Origin: Marasmius tenuissimus
Lineage: Eukaryota > Basidiomycota > Agaricomycetes > Agaricales > Marasmiaceae
Assembly (NCBI GenBank): GCA_029532415.1
Contig: JAQOTA010000034.1
Location: 310,001 to 374,000 of the forward strand
Length of the DNA stretch: 64,000 nt
Direction: 5' to 3'
A program made the translations under genes and the position numbers. Below are positions 34,904-46,300 of the stretch, one piece after another. How positions within the stretch are numbered: the stretch's first letter is position 1; every line of letters begins with the position of its first letter. Under the pieces are notes generated by a model, which worked only from the letters and a program-made list of their open reading frames with translations, had not been told where the DNA came from and searched no databases.

Positions 34904-36742
34904 ATGCAGAACATCAACAATGGCACGGATCTCCAGAAAAGTGACAAGGACACGGCCCCGTATCAGGGTAACGCTGCTCGAGATGCAACGACTCCGACGA
35001 TCTCCAATCGTGAGTACCTCATCGTTGTTATCAATTTTAAATCTTTAACTTGCTTTCGCATAGCTCACCAAGCCCTCTGGCAAGAAATTGCAAGCGTTGG
35101 TGCTTCTCACGACGCGGGGCAGCAGTCTGAACGCGGCGGCTGTATAGAAGGGACCTGCGAACCACTCCTCAAAATCATCAACGACTGGACTGTGGGCGAA
35201 GGAGAGAATGCACCCATCTGCTGGCTTTCTGGGGTCGTGGGCGTCGGGAAATCTGCCATCGCTATGACTGTTGCCAAGAGATGTGAGGCAGAGGGTCGCT
35301 TGGTGTCTTCGTTCTTCTTTTCCCGGCATGACCTCAAGCGAAATAACCCCTCTTCCCTCGTGCTCACCATTGCCAGCGGTCTTGCCTCGACCATACCATC
35401 TATACGCAGCCCCATCGAACAAAGGATCTCGAATGATCCGACGATCTTGGCAGACTCGCTTGAAGATCAATTCCGAGAGCTGATTTCGAAGCCCGTTCAG
35501 GCCCTGACATGGACCTCTCAATTTCCGAACATTGTCGTCATCGACGAACTCGATGCATGCGGTGACGAGGAAACCCAGCTGCGCATCCTGTCCACTATTC
35601 AGCTTGCATACCACGAAACCCCTTCCTTCCCACTGCGATTTCTGATCTGCAGTCGTGGCGAATGCTGGATTCACGAAGCATTCGATGCCCATCCTCTCCG
35701 TCAGCTCTCGAAAGTCGTCCTGGTTTATTCATCTGAAACCGAGAAAGACATCCTGCGGTATTATCGTCATCACTTTCAAGAGATCGTTGAAAGCCCGCGA
35801 TACACTCATATCCAGTTTCCTTCTCTATGGCCCTCGGAGGATGTCGTTGAACAATTGGCCGAGCAATCGAGTAGCCAGTTTGCCCGTGCCTCGAACGTTG
35901 TGAGGTTCATCAAACTTGAGGATCGTGACCCCCAAGACCAGTTGCGCATCGTTCAAGAGCACGCTTTTGATTCAACATCGTCACCATACATCGGGCTCGA
36001 TGCTCAGTATACTGACATCCTCGGCCGCTTTCCTGATATTGACGAAGGCCGTCAAATACTCGCCGCAATCGTCATCCTTCCGTCACAGTCCCCCGCGTGC
36101 ATCGAGTTGGTGTTAGGGCTGCCCCCGGGACAGGTCGGTTTGGCGTTACGAGGACTGCACTCGGTTCTCGACGTACGTGGTCAGGAGGATGAAATCCGGT
36201 TCTATCATACGTCGTTCAGAGATTATTTGGTCGACTCTCGGAGGTCAGGTAGATTTCATATCGACTTTGTCGCACAGATTCACGAGATTGCGCAAGCGTG
36301 GTTGAGGAATCTCTCGAGCCGTACGATGGGGAGTTATAGGTACGAAAGTCGCTCGAGTCTGTCTCGCGGCGAATTCCTGCTCACCCATCACGTAGCCCTG
36401 ATCAAATCGACAAAACGAACGGCTTTTTCACGGATTGGGTTGGGTTCTGCAGTGGATCACTGCCCAGGCCGACCCAGGATGTGCTGGATGAACTACGGAA
36501 TGTCGACCTGGCCGCGGTGTTCTTTTGTAGATATCGATATCGCGCGCAGGAGGCTCCTCCTTCTGAGAGGGAGACGGTGGACCGTGATTGGCGTGAATTA
36601 TATGGGCAGTTGGTGTCGTGGGTGGCCGAGGCTGTAGGAGTTTTTCTCTTATACACTTTCTTCGCCGTGCTGATTGATTGACTGTTACTAGGATAACGCT
36701 GATGACCTTGTGCACAAGTTTTCGAATCCTCCGCAGATGTAG
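34904..36742 (+). CDS. NACHT NTPase, copy 2 (C-terminally truncated)
   Basis: Exon 1 (34904-35008) encodes a polar leader beginning MQNINNGTDLQKSDKD; splicing at 35064 gives SN-PHQALWQEIASVGASH. The NACHT domain has Walker A GVVGVGKSA, FFFSRHDLKRNNPSSLVL, a variant Walker B VVIDELDAC, sensor RFLICSRGE and the helical part DILRYYRHHFQEI, then IELVLGLPPGQVGLALRGL. An intron after GSYR (~36340-36418) leads to TDWVGFCSGSLPRPTQDVL and NVDLAAVFFCRY. A last intron would give DNADDLVHKFSNPPQM and a stop at 36742, exactly where copy 3 continues CFHLKW. About 280 residues of the family C-terminus are therefore absent. A 585-bp fold-back element begins 133 bp downstream. It may still make a working but shortened receptor, or be in decay. 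Confidence 0.78.
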
Positions 36743-36874
36743 ATAGAGCAAGAGGGTAGTAGCGAACAGTAGAATGGACGTACCCAGATACTGTGATTGA
36801 ATGGCCGCCCATGTACCTTCACTGGTCGCTGCCCGTCAGCTGCGCCAGTTTGGCTGAACGTTGATATTTTCACG

Positions 36875-37459
36875 ACGGGCAGGCCGGGTTTCCACGACCG
36901 TGATTTTGAATGTAAAATGGAATGGTAAAGATTAAGGATCTACCACATAATTTTGCGGCTGTGAAAGGATTCAACTTACGACCGCAAAACGAATCGTACT
37001 TATTTAAAAGGTTTATCTTTACGATGGTAAATTATGACGCAGTACGACCGTATATGGCTATTTCTTACGATGCCAAACAGTTTTATTGTACCGTACCTGT
37101 AAAAGCATGTCTTTTACAAGCGCAAAAAGTGGTTATCAAGCGGTTTCACTCAAATCTTTGCTGGAGAAGGGCGCTGGTCAGGGGTTGGTAGACTGAGAGT
37201 CACAGATCACTTTTGAACTCGTAAAAGACATGCTTCTACGGGCGTAAATTGAAACTGTTTGGTCTCGTAAAAAATTGCCATATACAGTCGTACTACGTCA
37301 TAGCTTACCATCGCAAAAATAAACCTTTTACCTTTTACGATTCGTTTTGCGGTCGTAAATTGAGTCCTTTCACAGCTGCAAAAGAGAGTTGTACATTCTT
37401 AATCTTTACCATTCCATTTTACATTCAAATTTACGGTCGCGGAAACCCGGCCTGCCCGT
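36875..37459. mobile_element. Fold-back element with ~270-bp inverted arms
   Basis: The left end ACGGGCAGGCCGGGTTTCC is matched by its reverse complement at the right end. Pairing continues nearly through the whole element (GTAAAATGGAATGGTAAAG, TGTGAAAGGA, ACGACCGCAAAACGAATCG, GTAAAAGCATGTCTTTTAC-like blocks). A small unpaired centre lies near 37140-37200. There is no coding capacity. Flanks share no clear target duplication. Like the element at 1070-1454 it is rich in CGTAAA and TTTACG words, so the two may belong to one superfamily. Confidence 0.85.
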
Positions 37460-37682
37460 GTCTCACATATGATTCTGACATGCTTACAACGCTTTCGCCA
37501 CGACCATCACCACCCCCCGCCACCGCCATCTTACCACGTCAGAGCTCCCTTACCCTCCTCGTCTCCCTCGACCCTGACGTTACCGTCTTTACTCTTTCAG
37601 TGAAGGTAACACAGTACAAATAACCATCTGGCAGAGGCATCGTTCTGAATCTCCGGTGCGGTTGTCGACCCGGCGAGGTAGG

Positions 37683-40411
37683 ATGTCCATACAAAACACC
37701 CACACTGGCTCGGGCCCGCAGAACAACAACCACGCGGGGACCCAGCACATCCATTATGATGGCCAGATAGGCCAGGTGTCAGGAGGAGAGGTGAGCTTTG
37801 TCAAGTACTTCAACACGACAGTATCAAACCGTGAGTCACCTGTCTCATGTTTCGAACGGAGATGACCTGAAGCCACGCTACTTCTAGCGCACAAAAACCT
37901 TTGGGACGCAATCGCCGGCGTGGGAGCGTCTCACAAAGCGGAGCACCAGTTCTCGCGGGGAGAGTGCCTTGAGGGTACTCGCAAAAGAGCACTTGTGGCC
38001 ATTCACGATTGGGCATCAGCGAAAGGACCCGAGGCTCTCCCGATATGCTGGCTCTCAGGTCCCGCTGGAGTTGGAAAAACCGCAATAGCCCTCACCATCG
38101 CCCAGTCTTTTGAGGGTCTGTCCCTTCTTGCCTCTTCATTTTTCTTCTTTCGATCCGATCCGAAACGCAACAACCCCTCTGCCCTCGTACTCACTATCGC
38201 TCATGAACTTGCAACCACGTCTTCATTCATGCGAAACTGTATTGAACGGAGGATCTCGACGGACCCAAAGATTATGGAGGCCAGGCTGGAAGAACAATTT
38301 CGCGAGCTGATCATCGCACCCGCTCTGGCGTGGAGCTTGTCCGGGGGGGCTCCGGTCGTTCCCAACATTGTCATTATTGATGGCCTGGATGAGTGCGGCG
38401 ACGATGAGACGCAATTGCGCGTTCTCTCCATCATCGGATCCGCTTACCAACAAGGACCTCGCCTCCCACTCCGATTCCTAATCTGCAGTCGACCCGAGGC
38501 TTGGATTCGGGAAGGTTTTTCCGATGAACCTCTCTCTCGACTCTCGAGAAACATCATTTTGGACGACTCGCTTGAGGCTCGCGAAGACATCCGTCGATAT
38601 TATCTCCACCACTTTCGAGAGATTGCCAACAGTCAGAAATACCGCCAAGTCCGGTTTCCAAATCCCTGGCCTTCGGAGCGGGACCTCGAAATCCTGATTG
38701 AGAGATCCTGCGCCCAGTTCGTCTACGCATCGACGGTGATCAAGTTCATCAAGTTTGCATATAGTCATCCTATTGCACAGCTTCGTATCATCCTTGCCAG
38801 CACTTCGGAACGTCAACCATCTAAATCTCCTTACCATGACCTCGATTGTCTCTACCATGTTATACTGAGCGCCAACCCCAACTACGATCAACTTGTACCC
38901 ATCCTTGTGGCTATTCTCATATTTCCGAAGGATGCGCGCGTTATGCCGACCCCAGCGCTGGTTGAGATGGTGCTCGGACTGGCCGCTGGGCAAGTGGATT
39001 TGGCGTTGCGAGGAATGCACTCGGTGCTGAAGATTGGCGACTGGAATGATCCCATCCTGCCATACCACGCGTCCCTGTCAGATTATCTGGTCGACCGGAC
39101 TAGGTCATGCGATTTCTACATTGATATGCCCGTACAGAGACATGTCATTGCGCATCGGTGGTTAGAAAACCTTTCAGTTAGCAGGGTACGGAGTTTGAGG
39201 TATGGGCATGTCTACCGTCTATCTCAGTTTGCTGATGCATCACGCTCGCAATCTATCCATAGCCTTGACCAACTTTCTCTAGTAATCTACTTTGTTACTG
39301 GATGGATTGACCTGTGCATGTCAATCTCTCAACCCACCAGGGACCTATTAGATGATTTATGGCACGTGGACCTTGCTTTTGTGTATACTCAGCGATGGGG
39401 GCGGGGTCGACGTTGGAGCAGCGAGTTTGAGGGGTTGTTGCGGTGGGTAAAGAGATATGTGAGTGCCACTTTCTAGTTTTGCTCGCTGTTCTGGAGAACG
39501 AGCTGAAACGTCTTTACTAGCCTCACCAAGCTGTGATCGATTATGATAGTAGCCGGTCACAGAATGTCCGCCACGCCCAGTTCCCCGACTCCCACCATCC
39601 TTTCCATGCCAACACCGTCGGGTCTGTGGCTGACATCTTCCATCGTGCGGCACACGAATGGAATGTCGCTGATCTCGTGGTGGCTCTAACACACAAACTG
39701 CAAAACGTGCCAGGGTGTTTTCATCTCAAATGGTTCCCGGCGGGTGCAGAACCGCCGCACAACAAAGTCATATGCGAAGTAGTTCAATTTGCCACAGATT
39801 GCCCGTATAGCCTAAATTTTGGCGCTGACAATATTGTGGGTATTAGACGACAAGTGTCTCTCTCAGAATGCCAATGTGATCTCTGGGGAGAAGACGAGTC
39901 GCACGATCCACAGCACGTCGCGTATCAGGATGCTTGTATGCAATACGCCAAGATCCTCCGCTCCAAATTTACTGAGATGATTGCCCTCAACGATGAACGG
40001 GGGGCATACTCTGATATCGATTCAGACTTGGAGGAGATCTTTCGCAACCTAGTAGAGTCAGAAGTCCTGAAACACTGCCGTCTTGGAATGGAGCTATTTT
40101 CGCTCTGTCAGACCTTCTTGGAACTTGCGAAAGATCATCTTATGTTCCTCCTCAACGGAGATGTAGGGAGAGGAAGACGGAATCTGCTCAATTGGATCAA
40201 GGTAAGCATTATTTGCCTTGGGCTCAAATCTCCCCTTGTTGGTTCAATGTGCCGAGATTGACGTCATCCTTCTCGATAGACATTCCCGGAAAAATTCACC
40301 GAGGAAGGGAAAGTTCTGAAAGCACAAGTGCTCGCACTCCCGTCGTCGGAACAGGAAGAGTACGAAGGAGATGAAGAGCGCAGCGAGGAGAATGACGGAA
40401 GGGGCAAGTGA
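37683..40411 (+). CDS. NACHT NTPase, copy 3 (apparently intact)
   Basis: Five exons: 37683-37830, 37888-39199, 39263-39458, 39521-40201, 40280-40411, about 820 aa. The leader exon is Asn/Gly/His-rich (MSIQNTHTGSGPQNNNHAGT). Then comes SN-PHKNLWDAIAGVGASHK, Walker A GPAGVGKTA, FFFFRSDPKRNNPSALVL, Walker B VIIDGLDEC, sensor RFLICSRPE, helical REDIRRYYLHHFREIA, and VEMVLGLAAGQVDLALRGM. The C-terminal part has no WD40, TPR or ankyrin repeats. It contains LLDDLWHVDLAFVY, ADLVVALTHKLQNVPGCFHLKW-type text, HVAYQDACMQYAKIL, ELFSLCQTFLELAK and a final TFPEKFTEEGKVLKA. It is a STAND ATPase, probably a cytosolic NOD-like sensor; ligand unknown. The 63-nt intron at 39200-39262 is a multiple of three and could be retained. 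This copy is the reference for judging the other three. Confidence 0.88.
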
Positions 40412-42185
40412 AGTTGATATTCAAGTTGGGGTGCACAGGTCTTGAAACTGGGTAAGAGTGTCCCGTGTCGAACGGAGTCACTGGAATGCCACTCAACAAT
40501 CTTATCTCTTATTCTCTCTTACACAGACACTTCGTACGGGCGAACACTTCTTGGTGTAGAGAAAGCTTCCTTCTTTAAACGTTGAACGAAGTTCAACTCG
40601 CAACCGTGAAAGGCTGAACATAGGACGTGGTCACGGCGCTGCGATGGTAGCGAGAAATGGAATGGAGGATGATGAATCATGATGATCAAGTAGACCGGGG
40701 TCGGTGAGCACGACGTTTCGGTCAATGCAAGTGTCTACCGTTGCTCATAAGTCATATGCTCCTCTTTTCCGTACAGACCTTGAAGGAGTCAAGCTCTGAG
40801 GTCCTTTCCCCCGTCGTTCGGAATCCTCTCTTTTCGAGCATTTGGCGTGACTCTCTACCGCTTACTGGTCAAACTTGCTCGCGAGTGTTATATGGAAGTC
40901 AATGTGATTGTCGAATTGTGTTCCATTGCCTCTGATAGGGATACTGTACATGCATAGACAAGAGCTACGATACCAAGATTCACCATGGAAACGAACTGTT
41001 TGATGACCACTTGTCTGGTCTGTCGTCCCACTACTTTATCCGATATTTAGATTCCATGCTGCCAATCGACTCTTCCAATGTCGCTAGTCAGATGAGTACA
41101 GAGCAGATAATAGATTGACGCGAAGAATGAGTTTCACCTCGCCTTGTGGTTCGCTTTCCTCTTCCACGGTAATCATGTCCTGTGCGATTGCAGCTTGAGA
41201 GCGCGGTAGTGAGTTTGAGGGCGGTGGTTCACTGAATGCAATTGACGAATGAATCTTCAATCCATTCAACCTCTGGAATCCTTTCACGCCGAGGTCTACT
41301 GCGTATACCGCGCTGTGCAACGTTTTATGCGTCCTGACTAGTGACCCCTTGCGTGCGCTTCAACGCGTCCAACCGTCAACGAGCTTCGTCATGACGTTCC
41401 GAGACTGCGGAAGGAAATAGGTTTGGAAACGACCAGTACAACAATGTGGGCACTCACTTACAGCACGCGTCTTATCAGCATCTTTTCCTCTCCAGCACAA
41501 AAGCATCAGAGCCCGTCCCGAAATCAATGGAATGCGGTCCTGGAGGCACGTTTAGGGTATCTTACTGGCATGCGTGCGACAAGGTTCCGGTAATATACCG
41601 CCTGGAGAAGATCTGCAATAAATTCATGTCAATAAGGGGCATATGCAGGGCGAAAAAGGGTTCGAATGAAGCGAAATCAGAGAGAAGATATGGTCGAAAG
41701 ACCTCGTCCCAGAAAAGCGCGTAAAGCCTTTCCTCTTCGTTCAGTGAGTTCAATACGTTCATTGTCATCTCGCGGCAGAAAGGGGGAAGACTTGAACGTA
41801 CCAGAGTGTACTACAGTGTATGTGAACAAAGGGTACTTTGTGGGTGAAAATCATGATGGTGGTCAAATGAGAGGGAGGATCGTGAGAATCGTCGACCTGA
41901 GACCTCACCGTCTTTGAATTTCCCCCGACGTCAATGGTCACCAAAATCGAAGGTGGCAGAGCCAGCTCGACCTCCTCCATCATCTATCTGGCGGCCCCTG
42001 TTAGAACATATAACTAATCTCGGTCCGTCAAATACTCCGTTCGTCTCCAATTCGTCGTGCCGTGTCATCAGTCCCGCGACTGAAGAACTCAATAGGGTTC
42101 CAGGATTACCTTGATTCAGAATTGCGGCGTGCACGGCCAGAAGAAGAATAGAATGCGCGACCCAGAGCTAGTGTCAGACAACAAT
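40412..42185. other. Gene-poor spacer with coding-like relic
   Basis: No full gene supported. At 41562-41768 the minus strand reads SLNEEERLYALFWDEVF and RPYLLSDFASFEPFFALHM. The nucleotide stretch 41390-41770 is related to 33338-33570, where the same text is interrupted by stops. Family not recognised. Confidence 0.4.
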
Positions 42186-42240
42186 GGATGACTTCCCGTA
42201 ACGATTATTTGCTTATCTCCGGGCAAATAACGGTTGGAAA
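42186..42240. repeat. Left terminal inverted repeat of the Harbinger element
   Basis: Begins GGATGACTTCCCGTAA and includes ATTATTTGC and GCAAATAACGGTTG. It pairs with 47272-47314 plus the portion just left of the nested insertion (46281-46300). Confidence 0.75.
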
Positions 42241-42306
42241 CGGTCGGAGATACCTATAAGGAGCATAGCGTGACATCGAACGACCTGAATTTCAAACGAA
42301 AGGTGT

Positions 42307-42330
42307 GTTCTAAACGCTTACGTTTAGAAC
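42307..42330. repeat. Subterminal palindrome in the Harbinger element
   Basis: GTTCTAAACG, a 4-base loop CTTA, then CGTTTAGAAC: a perfect 10-bp palindrome. A third half-site GTTCTAAACC is at 42345-42354. A binding site for the element's SANT-like protein or transposase is possible (inference). Confidence 0.6.
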
Positions 42331-42803
42331 GGCCTCTCTACCCTGTTCTAAACCGATTTCACTGCAATTTACAGCTAAGCGAGGCCCAACCATGTGTTTT
42401 CCCACCCAATTTTAGAAGTCTCGCCCGGCGTTCACATGGCGGGGCTCTGACGACACCCAACTTGCCTCCTGCCATCGTCGTCCTCCCCAGTTCCTCCCCA
42501 TGTTCTTCCACCTATCCACTGTCCCCTCTCTCTCTCTCTTCTCCTTTTTATGCTTTGTTAATTATGCTTCTTTAAACAGGTCAGTTTCCCCTTTTTTCGG
42601 CATGAAATCCTCGAGTTTCCTGACAAGCACTTAACAGCCCATGCACCCCAAACTCCAGAAATTTCATATGTCCCGCTCGGATGTGCGCACAATGACGACG
42701 ACCACCGTTGCTGACAACATTGAGGAAGCCTATGGAAGGCTGTAGAAGCAAGCCGGGTGGATTGGGATTGGTAGAGAGGGCAAAAGACATCGCGGTGGGG
42801 GTC

Positions 42804-42810
42804 TATAAAA
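42804..42810 (+). promoter_or_regulatory. TATA box of the SANT-like gene
   Basis: TATAAAA, 86 nt upstream of the ATG at 42890. It argues against the in-frame ATG at 42833, which would lie at the transcription start. Confidence 0.5.
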
Positions 42811-42889
42811 ACGGTATGTTTCCTTCGTCAAAATGTACGAGTTACCTCGAGCTCACTCTCATCCTCGCCTCACCTCTCTTTTGGAAACC

Positions 42890-44774
42890 ATGTCTCCTCA
42901 AAATTACAACTTCTTCTCCAACTCGGATCTCAACAACAACAACACCGAAAACAACCAGCATACCCAGAATCCTGGCTCACGCGATAACTCGGCCAACAAA
43001 GAAAATCAGCCCGTCACCAATGCGTTGCCTCCTGCTGCTGTCAACTCGACAACCCCGAGGCAGCACTTTCAGTTCGGTAGTCTCACTGAACATGACCTAC
43101 CGCGAGGATACTTTCCGCCGCCTGGGCTCCCGCCTTTGAGGCAACAGGGGTTCTACTATGAGGTACGTCTGTTTCTCAACTATCATCACAACCCATTTAT
43201 CAACCTTTCTTTGCTGCAGGACCCACGTCAACGGCATCTCGAGCATGACCCAAGCACCCGAGCCTTAACTCCCAGCGGACCCGCACGACCACGACCACAG
43301 CCTACCCGCCTTCCTCCTCCTAATCCACCAGCACCTTCGTTCGCGTCTCTTCCCGCCCCTCGTTCCCTGACTCCAGATAATGTTCTCGAACGCCAGCTCC
43401 CTCCGACAGTCGTGCCTCCTCAGCTTACCCAACCCTCCACTGTGAGACGGAATACAAGAGAATCAGATGTCAAAGATGCACAGCCTCCCGTTGCAAAAAA
43501 GAGGAAGAAAGTTGTCGTCAAATCAGCCAAGCCAACACAGCGCCCCACTGAGAAAGTTGACGAGGAGGTTAGGAAGGGCAGAGGGAGAACAAAGGAAGCT
43601 TCCGCATACTCAAATGATGAGATGCGGAAGGTTGTCGAGTTCTATGAAGATGTCATACCGATTGGCCGCCGGGGATGGGAGGAGGTTCTTCGTTTGTACA
43701 ATGAATGGGCTCAGACAAATGGCTACCCAGAACGGCAGCTGCGCCCGCTTCAGATGAAGTGGAATAACGTGCGTGGTTGTTTTCTTTTTTCCTTTTCACA
43801 TCTGACGTGTCTTTTAGATGGTTCGAACTGCCACTGAGCACCCCACTGGTGACGGGGAACGTCTCCAGATCTATGAGGACGTTCTTCGGGCTGAAGCCGC
43901 CGCGAATGAACGTGTCGCATGCGGTGACCTGCAAGATGATTCTGATCAGGAGGATGAGGATGATGTGATCGATATCTCCTCCGGCGATGATGAAGAGCCC
44001 TCTGCCAAGGTAAAGAAGGAGAAGAAGAAAGGGAAGGAGAAACAGGATGAGAAGAAGGGAACTGTTGTCACCAAGGCATATCGTACTGAGCCACCACTCC
44101 CTTCTCGCGACACCACATCCACCTCTCGAACATCCCGAGCCCGTCAGGCCAGTGCAGCCTTACAGAGCATTGCAGCTGCATCGGACCCTGAACGTCAACA
44201 ACAACTTCTTGACCAGCGAACTCAGCGCACACTCCAGCTGTTCCAATTCCAACACCTACAATCTCAAGTCACATCCCTTACCCAACAAGTCAGCGACCTC
44301 ACCTCTCGCCTTCATCAGGAGCAGATGCGAACCATGGCCAGCGAGAATCAGCTCCAGACGATGCGGTTGATGCTTCGTTTTCAGGGACAGGGACCTGGGT
44401 CACCTTTTGGTTCCCCTCGTTCCCACCATACACCACGTCGTGCTCGCTCACAGTACGACTACCGCCGACGGCGCTCCCGCTATGACAGGTCACCATCTCC
44501 TGACTACCGGCGGTCCTCCCGACAACGAGACCGTTCTCGTTCCCCTGTTCTTCCTCTGCGCACACCTTCCCCCCCTCCACCAGTACATTCTCCCTCTCTG
44601 CCCGTACATTCTCCCCCTCCACCTGTGCATTCTCCCGCCCTGCCTGCCTCTACTTCAATTGCTTCTGGCTCGCGCGTCACCCTCGAAGTCTTGGCTGATG
44701 CAGCTGAGCATCTTGAAGATGGCCACGAGTATTCTATTCACCCCCACCCTGACGGACACTTCGATATTCATTAG
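42890..44774 (+). CDS. SANT/Myb-like (DUF6818-type) transposon partner protein
   Basis: Three exons: 42890-43162, 43220-43768, 43818-44774, about 590 aa. PIF/Harbinger elements need a Myb/SANT-like DNA-binding partner that helps the transposase reach the nucleus and the ends. Here a Pro/Asn-rich N-terminus precedes a basic nuclear-signal-like run (AKKRKKVVVKSAK). A helical SANT-like segment follows: YSNDEMRKVVEFYEDV, GRRGWEEVLRLYNEWAQ, RPLQMKWNN, continuing across the intron with MVRTATEHPTGDG, as in the DUF6818 family. Then come an acidic patch (DQEDEDDVIDISSGDDEE), a Lys-rich run, a Gln-rich coiled coil (LQSQVTSLTQQVSDLTSRL) and an Arg/Ser-Pro repeat tail. All frames are open, so the element may still be active. 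Confidence 0.8.
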
Positions 44775-44825
44775 ATTTGATAGTTCTATTGAATAAGGTT
44801 CAATTGATTATACTTTCGTAAAACT

Positions 44826-46218
44826 CTATTCAAGTACTACAAGGTGATACCGTGAGACACGATCACGGCGGCGAAGTTCCCCAAATAGCACATTCCCTAT
44901 ATCAGCCCAAATTTCCTCATCCTCTGCCGGTTTCCAAAGGGGCATGTAAACATTCCTGATTTGACTGACGTTGACCCGGTTTGCTCTCACATTGAAGAGC
45001 CTACAGCAAATCTCAAGCAACCGTAGGCGGTCGCTCTGAGATGCTATAGGTAAAGGAACCCGCAGTCTCCCGAATGATCCCTGCATGGCCCTCATACCCC
45101 ACTCTGCAGTTTGGCGGTAGGAGAGGAGTTGGCGGTTGAATGCGAGTACTTCTTCTCGCTCTGGTAGGTTGCTCGGGACGTGAGAACCATCCTTCAGTGG
45201 AGCCTTGATCTTCCCAGAAATGGATGTGGTACCTCGGGGAAAGGCAGTGTCGGCAACCAAGTAGTACCCATCAGGTACACGGGTACGCAAACGTTCAAAT
45301 ATTGGCCGGGCAACATGCGAATCATGCCAGCTTCCTGGCGCATTGAGAACGGCATCAATGATAACACCTTGGCCCAAAAAATCTGTAAGTTTTATCGAAT
45401 GTAAGACGGAATTCAATTAACCACGCACCTCGGGGAGAAAATGCTAACACATTGTTGATTCTATGCTCTGTCTTCCAACCATTGTACGTCGCGTTCTCGA
45501 TCTCAATGTCATCTGACACCTGCACTGGTAACGACAACCCATCAATGCTCCCAAAAGCACCAACAAGCATTGAATGACGACTTTGAATTGCGAGGGAGTC
45601 TGCCTCCAGCTCTTCTTTACTTTGAGGCAGGGAGATTCGAGCATCTTCCATCCTACGCAACACTCGAAGAAGGATATCAAGGGAGAAGTCAAGATATCTC
45701 GTGAGTACGGAAGGGACAATAGCGAATATTTGTTGTAAATGAATTTCGAGCATGGGTGACGAAAGGTAGTGTAAAACAAGGCCGAGGGCACCAGCTGCAT
45801 CGAGCGATCTTCCCCCGAGTCGGGGTGTGCCATTAGAGGAAACATCGCCTCGCGGAATCGGTGTATTGTCCCACGTCTCGCGAAAATGACCACGCCCCTC
45901 CAGAATATAATTGAATGTCGCGACATCGACGCCCATCGTGGTGATAAAAGCGCGATCCTCTTGTCCACGCCAGAGGCTCATCCAAGGGGACTCCAGGCGG
46001 GGGTTGGGCATGAGTTGGGGGCGAGTGAGGTATAGACGAGAGGGATTGCGGCGCCGTATCCGTTGGGTTTCCATCTCGAGAACACCAGCAATACACATCC
46101 CAGCCACACAAAGGTTTTGAAGATGTGTATCATCGTCTTCTTCATCATCGAGCTGCTGGAGGAGGAAGGGAGTAGGGTCCATACCAAATGGGGCAGTGGA
46201 ACCGCTCGATTCTGTCAT
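44826..46218 (-). CDS. PIF/Harbinger DDE transposase
   Basis: Two exons, 46218-45429 and 45382-44826, about 450 aa. It is a DDE_Tnp_4-type nuclease that cuts and pastes the element. Acidic residues of the active site are visible: first Asp in AFGSIDGLSLPVQV, second in YYLVADTAFPRG, and Glu in QTAEWGMRAMQGSFGRL. GSWHDSHVARPIFERL precedes the second Asp as in the family. The N-terminal part contains LGLVLHYLSSPMLEIHLQQIF and MEDARISLPQSKEELE, the usual helical recognition domain. The 46-nt intron joins FSPR to DFLGQGVIID. No stop or frameshift was found, so the enzyme may be functional. It is convergent with the SANT-like gene, ~50 bp apart. Confidence 0.9.
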
Positions 46219-46300
46219 TGCTCGGGCTTGCGGGAGGGATAAGGCAAATAAACAAGCAAATAATGAATTTCAAATCTGTGACACAACGTTTATTTGCGAG

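Noticed and set aside
35045..35692. 215-codon open frame antisense to NACHT copy 2
   Set aside because: Composition and extent follow the sense NACHT codons; no family motif. It is a codon shadow.
38478..39068. 196-codon open frame antisense to NACHT copy 3
   Set aside because: Shadow of the conserved sense exon; similar antisense frames occur in each NACHT copy.
43814..43830. GGTTCGA word resembling a tRNA B box
   Set aside because: It lies at an exon start in the SANT-like gene and no tRNA fold surrounds it.
44570..44650. Tandem-like Pro/His/Ser repeats resembling a minisatellite or CRISPR-like array
   Set aside because: They are short in-frame coding repeats (PVHSP type) in the SANT-like protein tail, with no spacers.
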